From Gemmatimonadota bacterium (GTDB taxonomy: Bacteria > Gemmatimonadota > Gemmatimonadetes > Gemmatimonadales > Gemmatimonadaceae): DNA of 64,000 nt. The stretch is from contig DAHUXM010000021.1 in assembly GCA_027307165.1 (NCBI GenBank), forward strand, positions 62,001 to 126,000, read 5' to 3'. This document shows, in pieces, positions 61,985 to 64,000 of this stretch. A program made the position numbers and the translations under genes. The notes under the pieces were generated by a model. That model did no database searches and was not told the origin of the DNA. It saw nothing but the letters and a program-made list of their open reading frames with translations. Each line of letters starts with the position of its first letter. Position 1 is the first letter of the stretch.

Positions 61985-62473
61985 ATGGCAATGTCAACAT
62001 CGGGCGGGAACGCGGTTCGCGCGGATCCAAATGTGACTCCGATGATCGACGTCATGCTCGTTTTGCTGATCATCTTCATGGTCATCATTCCGACGCTGGT
62101 GTCGGGCGTCAACGCGCAGCCGCCAGCTGGTCAGAACCTCAAGCCGCACCCGCAACAGGATCAGGACCAGCTTCTTGGTATCGACAATCAGGGCCAGTAT
62201 TATCTCAATCGCAGTGCGATCCCGAATGCGTCACTCAGTACCGCTCTCACCGACATCTACAGCAAGCGCACCGAGGACAAGATTCTCTACGTCAAGGCTG
62301 ACAAGAATCTCGACTACGGCAAGATCCTCGACGCGCTCGACATTGCGGCAAAGAGTGGCGTTCGCATGACGGCCATGGTCACGGACCAGCAGGCTGGCAC
62401 GCATTCGTTGATTCCGAGTGATAACATCGAGGCGACAAGCGCTGGCACGCCGAGCAGCGGGGGACCAAAGTAA
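61985..62473 (+). CDS. exbD: ExbD/TolR family protein 1
   Basis: 162 residues. N-terminal NVTPMIDVMLVLLIIFMVI, with the proton-carrying Asp in MIDVMLV, then a periplasmic domain (LLGIDNQGQYYLNR, ILYVKADKNLDYGKILDALDIA). Forms the ExbBD motor. ATG 61985; the stop and the next ATG share a base (TAATG). Confidence 0.93.
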   Translation: MAMSTSGGNAVRADPNVTPMIDVMLVLLIIFMVIIPTLVSGVNAQPPAGQNLKPHPQQDQDQLLGIDNQGQYYLNRSAIPNASLSTALTDIYSKRTEDKILYVKADKNLDYGKILDALDIAAKSGVRMTAMVTDQQAGTHSLIPSDNIEATSAGTPSSGGPK

Positions 62474-62892
62474 TGGCGATGTCAACAGGTGGTGGTCGCG
62501 GCGGCTTCACGTCCGAGCCGAATCTGACCCCGATGATCGACGTGTTGCTGGTGCTTCTCATCATCTTCATGGTGATCGTGCCAACGGCGCGGAAGGCGAT
62601 CGACGTCCAGCTTCCGGATCCGACTATCCAGCCGACGAGTGCGCCCAGCACCGATCAGATCGTGCTGGAAGTGGGCAAGGACGGCACGTATCTGATCAAC
62701 AAGCAGCCGGTCCCTGGCGGGGCGAGCGGCTTGAGCCAGATGATCCACAACACGTTCGACAAGCGGCCCGAGAAGATCATGTTCGTCAAGGGTGATCCGG
62801 CTGCCAAGTATCAGCAGATCATCCAGGCGATGGACATCGCTCGTGGCTCTGGTGTACTGGTCATCGGCATAACGCCAAAGTCGACGCAATAA
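62473..62892 (+). CDS. exbD: ExbD/TolR family protein 2
   Basis: 139 residues. NLTPMIDVLLVLLIIFMVIVP with the conserved Asp, and a periplasmic domain (IVLEVGKDGTYLINKQPV, IMFVKGDPAAKYQQIIQAMDIA). Clearly a duplicate of the preceding gene, as in many phyla where two ExbDs form a mixed dimer. Overlaps it by one base. Confidence 0.93.
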   Translation: MAMSTGGGRGGFTSEPNLTPMIDVLLVLLIIFMVIVPTARKAIDVQLPDPTIQPTSAPSTDQIVLEVGKDGTYLINKQPVPGGASGLSQMIHNTFDKRPEKIMFVKGDPAAKYQQIIQAMDIARGSGVLVIGITPKSTQ

Positions 62893-62901
62893 GGGTTTCA
62901 C

Positions 62902-63687
62902 ATGTACCGTCCGCCCGTTGGAATTCCGCGGCGGGAGCAAAAGCGCTGGCAAGGGTGGTTATTCTCCCTGCTGGCGCATTTGCTTTTGCTGCTGTTTCTC
63001 CTTCGTCCAGTGCTGGATTCGGGGATCGATTACGGTCACCGCGATGGAGCCGGTGGTGCCGGCCCCGCGGGCGGCGGTGGCGGTGGCCTGGGCGATAACG
63101 CTGCGCCACGGTTGCGCTTCGTGCAGATCGCGCCGCAGGCAGCGCCTGCGCCAGCTGTAACGCGCACAACTCCGGTCCCGCCGGTGCCAGCTGTACTTCC
63201 GCCAATTCCAACACCTCCCCAGCCAAAGCCGGTGCCGCCTTTAGTTGCGCCGCCGCCGACTGCCGTGACAGGTGCAGCAACAGCGTCTTCCGCGACGGCC
63301 GGCGCAGGCAGCGGTATCGGAAAGACTGGCGGCGCTGGTGCCGGTCCTGGCAGCGGCGGCGGTGTCGGGTCGGGCGAGGGGCCGGGCAAGGGAAGCGGCG
63401 TTGGGCCCGGCACGGGAGGCGGCGCAGCAAAGAACTATCCGCCGACGCTCAAGCAGTTCGTGCTCCCTCCACTCCCGACTCCCGCGAGCGTGCGCGGATT
63501 CAAGCTCACTGCCTGGTTCGACGTCGACTCCACCGGCAAGGCCACACTGCTGCGCTTCACGCCAACTCCCGACCGCGGCTACAACGACAGAGTGCGCGAG
63601 ACGCTGCTCGCGCTGCGATTCCGGCCCGCGGTTCGGGCCGATGGTGTCGCTATCCGCGACACGGTGGACATCCAGGTTCTCTTCTAA
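62902..63687 (+). CDS. second TonB-like protein with Pro- and Gly-rich linkers
   Basis: 261 residues. N-terminal helix (WLFSLLAHLLLLLFLLRPVL), a Gly run (about 50-65), a Pro-rich linker (PVPPVPAVLPPIPTPPQPKPVPP), a Gly/Ser-rich stretch (about 135-175) and a C-terminal TonB/TolA-like domain (SVRGFKLTAWFDVDSTGKATLLRFTPTPDRGYNDRVRETL). Differs from the first TonB and may serve another receptor class. ATG 62902, nine bases after exbD. Confidence 0.85.
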   Translation: MYRPPVGIPRREQKRWQGWLFSLLAHLLLLLFLLRPVLDSGIDYGHRDGAGGAGPAGGGGGGLGDNAAPRLRFVQIAPQAAPAPAVTRTTPVPPVPAVLPPIPTPPQPKPVPPLVAPPPTAVTGAATASSATAGAGSGIGKTGGAGAGPGSGGGVGSGEGPGKGSGVGPGTGGGAAKNYPPTLKQFVLPPLPTPASVRGFKLTAWFDVDSTGKATLLRFTPTPDRGYNDRVRETLLALRFRPAVRADGVAIRDTVDIQVLF

Positions 63688-63719
63688 CCCCCTGTTCACC
63701 AGCAATCATCTTTGTGAGA

Positions 63720-63748
63720 ACTACGCAAAGTGGTCAGTATTGCGTAGT
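63720..63748. repeat. 9-bp inverted repeat upstream of the permease gene
   Basis: ACTACGCAA (63720-63728) and TTGCGTAGT (63740-63748) with an 11-base spacer. Could be a hairpin ending the exb-tonB operon or an operator for the next gene. A GCTCTGC/GCAGAGC hairpin follows at 63847-63872. The rest of the 210-base gap shows nothing clear. Confidence 0.55.
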
Positions 63749-63897
63749 ACTCTGTGAAGTAAAGCAGCCGCGCGCACACATCCTCGTACGCGTCGCGAGA
63801 GTCTAGCCTCTCTCTGCGCGGAGCGTTACATTCACGCGAATTTTCCGCTCTGCTCATACATAAATGCAGAGCGCCGACCCGGAGCCGGAGGGCATGG

Positions 63898-64000
63898 GTG
63901 AGCAATAAAACCAGCCGTTCCGGTACCGGAACGGATACGGCCACGGCCGAACCCAATTTCGTCAAGGCGATGACCCTGACCGACGCCACGATGCTCGTGG
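63898..64000 (+). CDS. amino-acid permease (APC superfamily), N-terminus only
   Basis: Open from GTG 63898 to the window edge (34 codons), with GGAGG six bases upstream. The visible part is a short soluble leader and FVKAMTLTDATMLV, which matches the start of APC-superfamily permeases just before their first helix. No stop is in the window, so ordinary ORF lists miss it. Family call rests on 12-15 residues. Confidence 0.6.
   Translation, partial: MSNKTSRSGTGTDTATAEPNFVKAMTLTDATMLV

Noticed and set aside
63036-63413. Pro-rich minus-strand ORF
   Set aside because: Mirror image of the Gly-rich coding region of the second TonB-like gene; plus-strand reading has an anchor helix and TonB-like C-terminus.

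Overview
The window is a high-GC, gene-dense bacterial chromosome segment. Gene content suggests Gemmatimonadota. It has a complete alternative complex III operon (actABCDEF), a VPS10/BNR-repeat secreted protein, a large TonB-type receptor with an N-terminal carboxypeptidase-regulatory-like repeat, tandem exbD genes and many GTG/TTG starts. This placement is inferred from family knowledge, and other ACIII-bearing phyla (Acidobacteriota, Rhodothermia) are not excluded. I see no phage, insertion sequence or CRISPR; it reads as a core chromosomal region carrying dispersed intergenic palindromes.

Layout. 1-3.4 kb: heme operon hemA-hemC-hemD-hemB on the minus strand, each pair overlapping by ATGA; hemB runs off the window and HemC lacks its third domain. 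3.5-9 kb: gamma-glutamyltranspeptidase, PlsC, an aminotransferase/omega-amidase pair behind a possible attenuator leader, and an Asp/Arg-rich secreted protein. 9-24 kb: lipoprotein, SDR, a PAS-GGDEF-EAL protein, VOC protein, VPS10 protein, PanE, a double VanZ protein, LysM protein, XRE regulator with a lytic transglycosylase, DinB and a secreted amidohydrolase. 24-35 kb: sulfur-type MBL-rhodanese plus ABC exporter, a DrrAB-like ABC pair, PdxH, SpeA, SOD, DedA, an M15-type peptidase, small membrane proteins and a TrmJ-like methylase.

35.7-43.4 kb: actABCDEF behind a perfect TGTGA-N6-TCACA palindrome and an 11-bp-spaced direct repeat. It is followed by tRNA-Ala(UGC), a CHAD protein, small membrane proteins and an AhpE-like peroxiredoxin.

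45.9-51.6 kb: the most unusual locus. A BlaI-type repressor, a BlaR1/M56 metalloprotease whose extracytoplasmic C-terminus is a TonB domain on a coiled coil, and a TonB-dependent-receptor-like outer membrane protein with a helical C-terminal tail are coupled by ATGA overlaps, with dyad operators in front. It looks like a trans-envelope sensing and derepression system.

51.7-64 kb: alkaline-phosphatase-superfamily protein, ornithine aminotransferase, Hsp20, then a four-gene histidine kinase/NtrC-like/OmpR-like/histidine kinase operon feeding into tonB-exbB-exbD-exbD-tonB. Phased TTAA repeats lie between the kinase genes and tonB. The TonB domain here is about 70% identical to the one on the M56 protease. 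The window ends in the start of an amino-acid permease.
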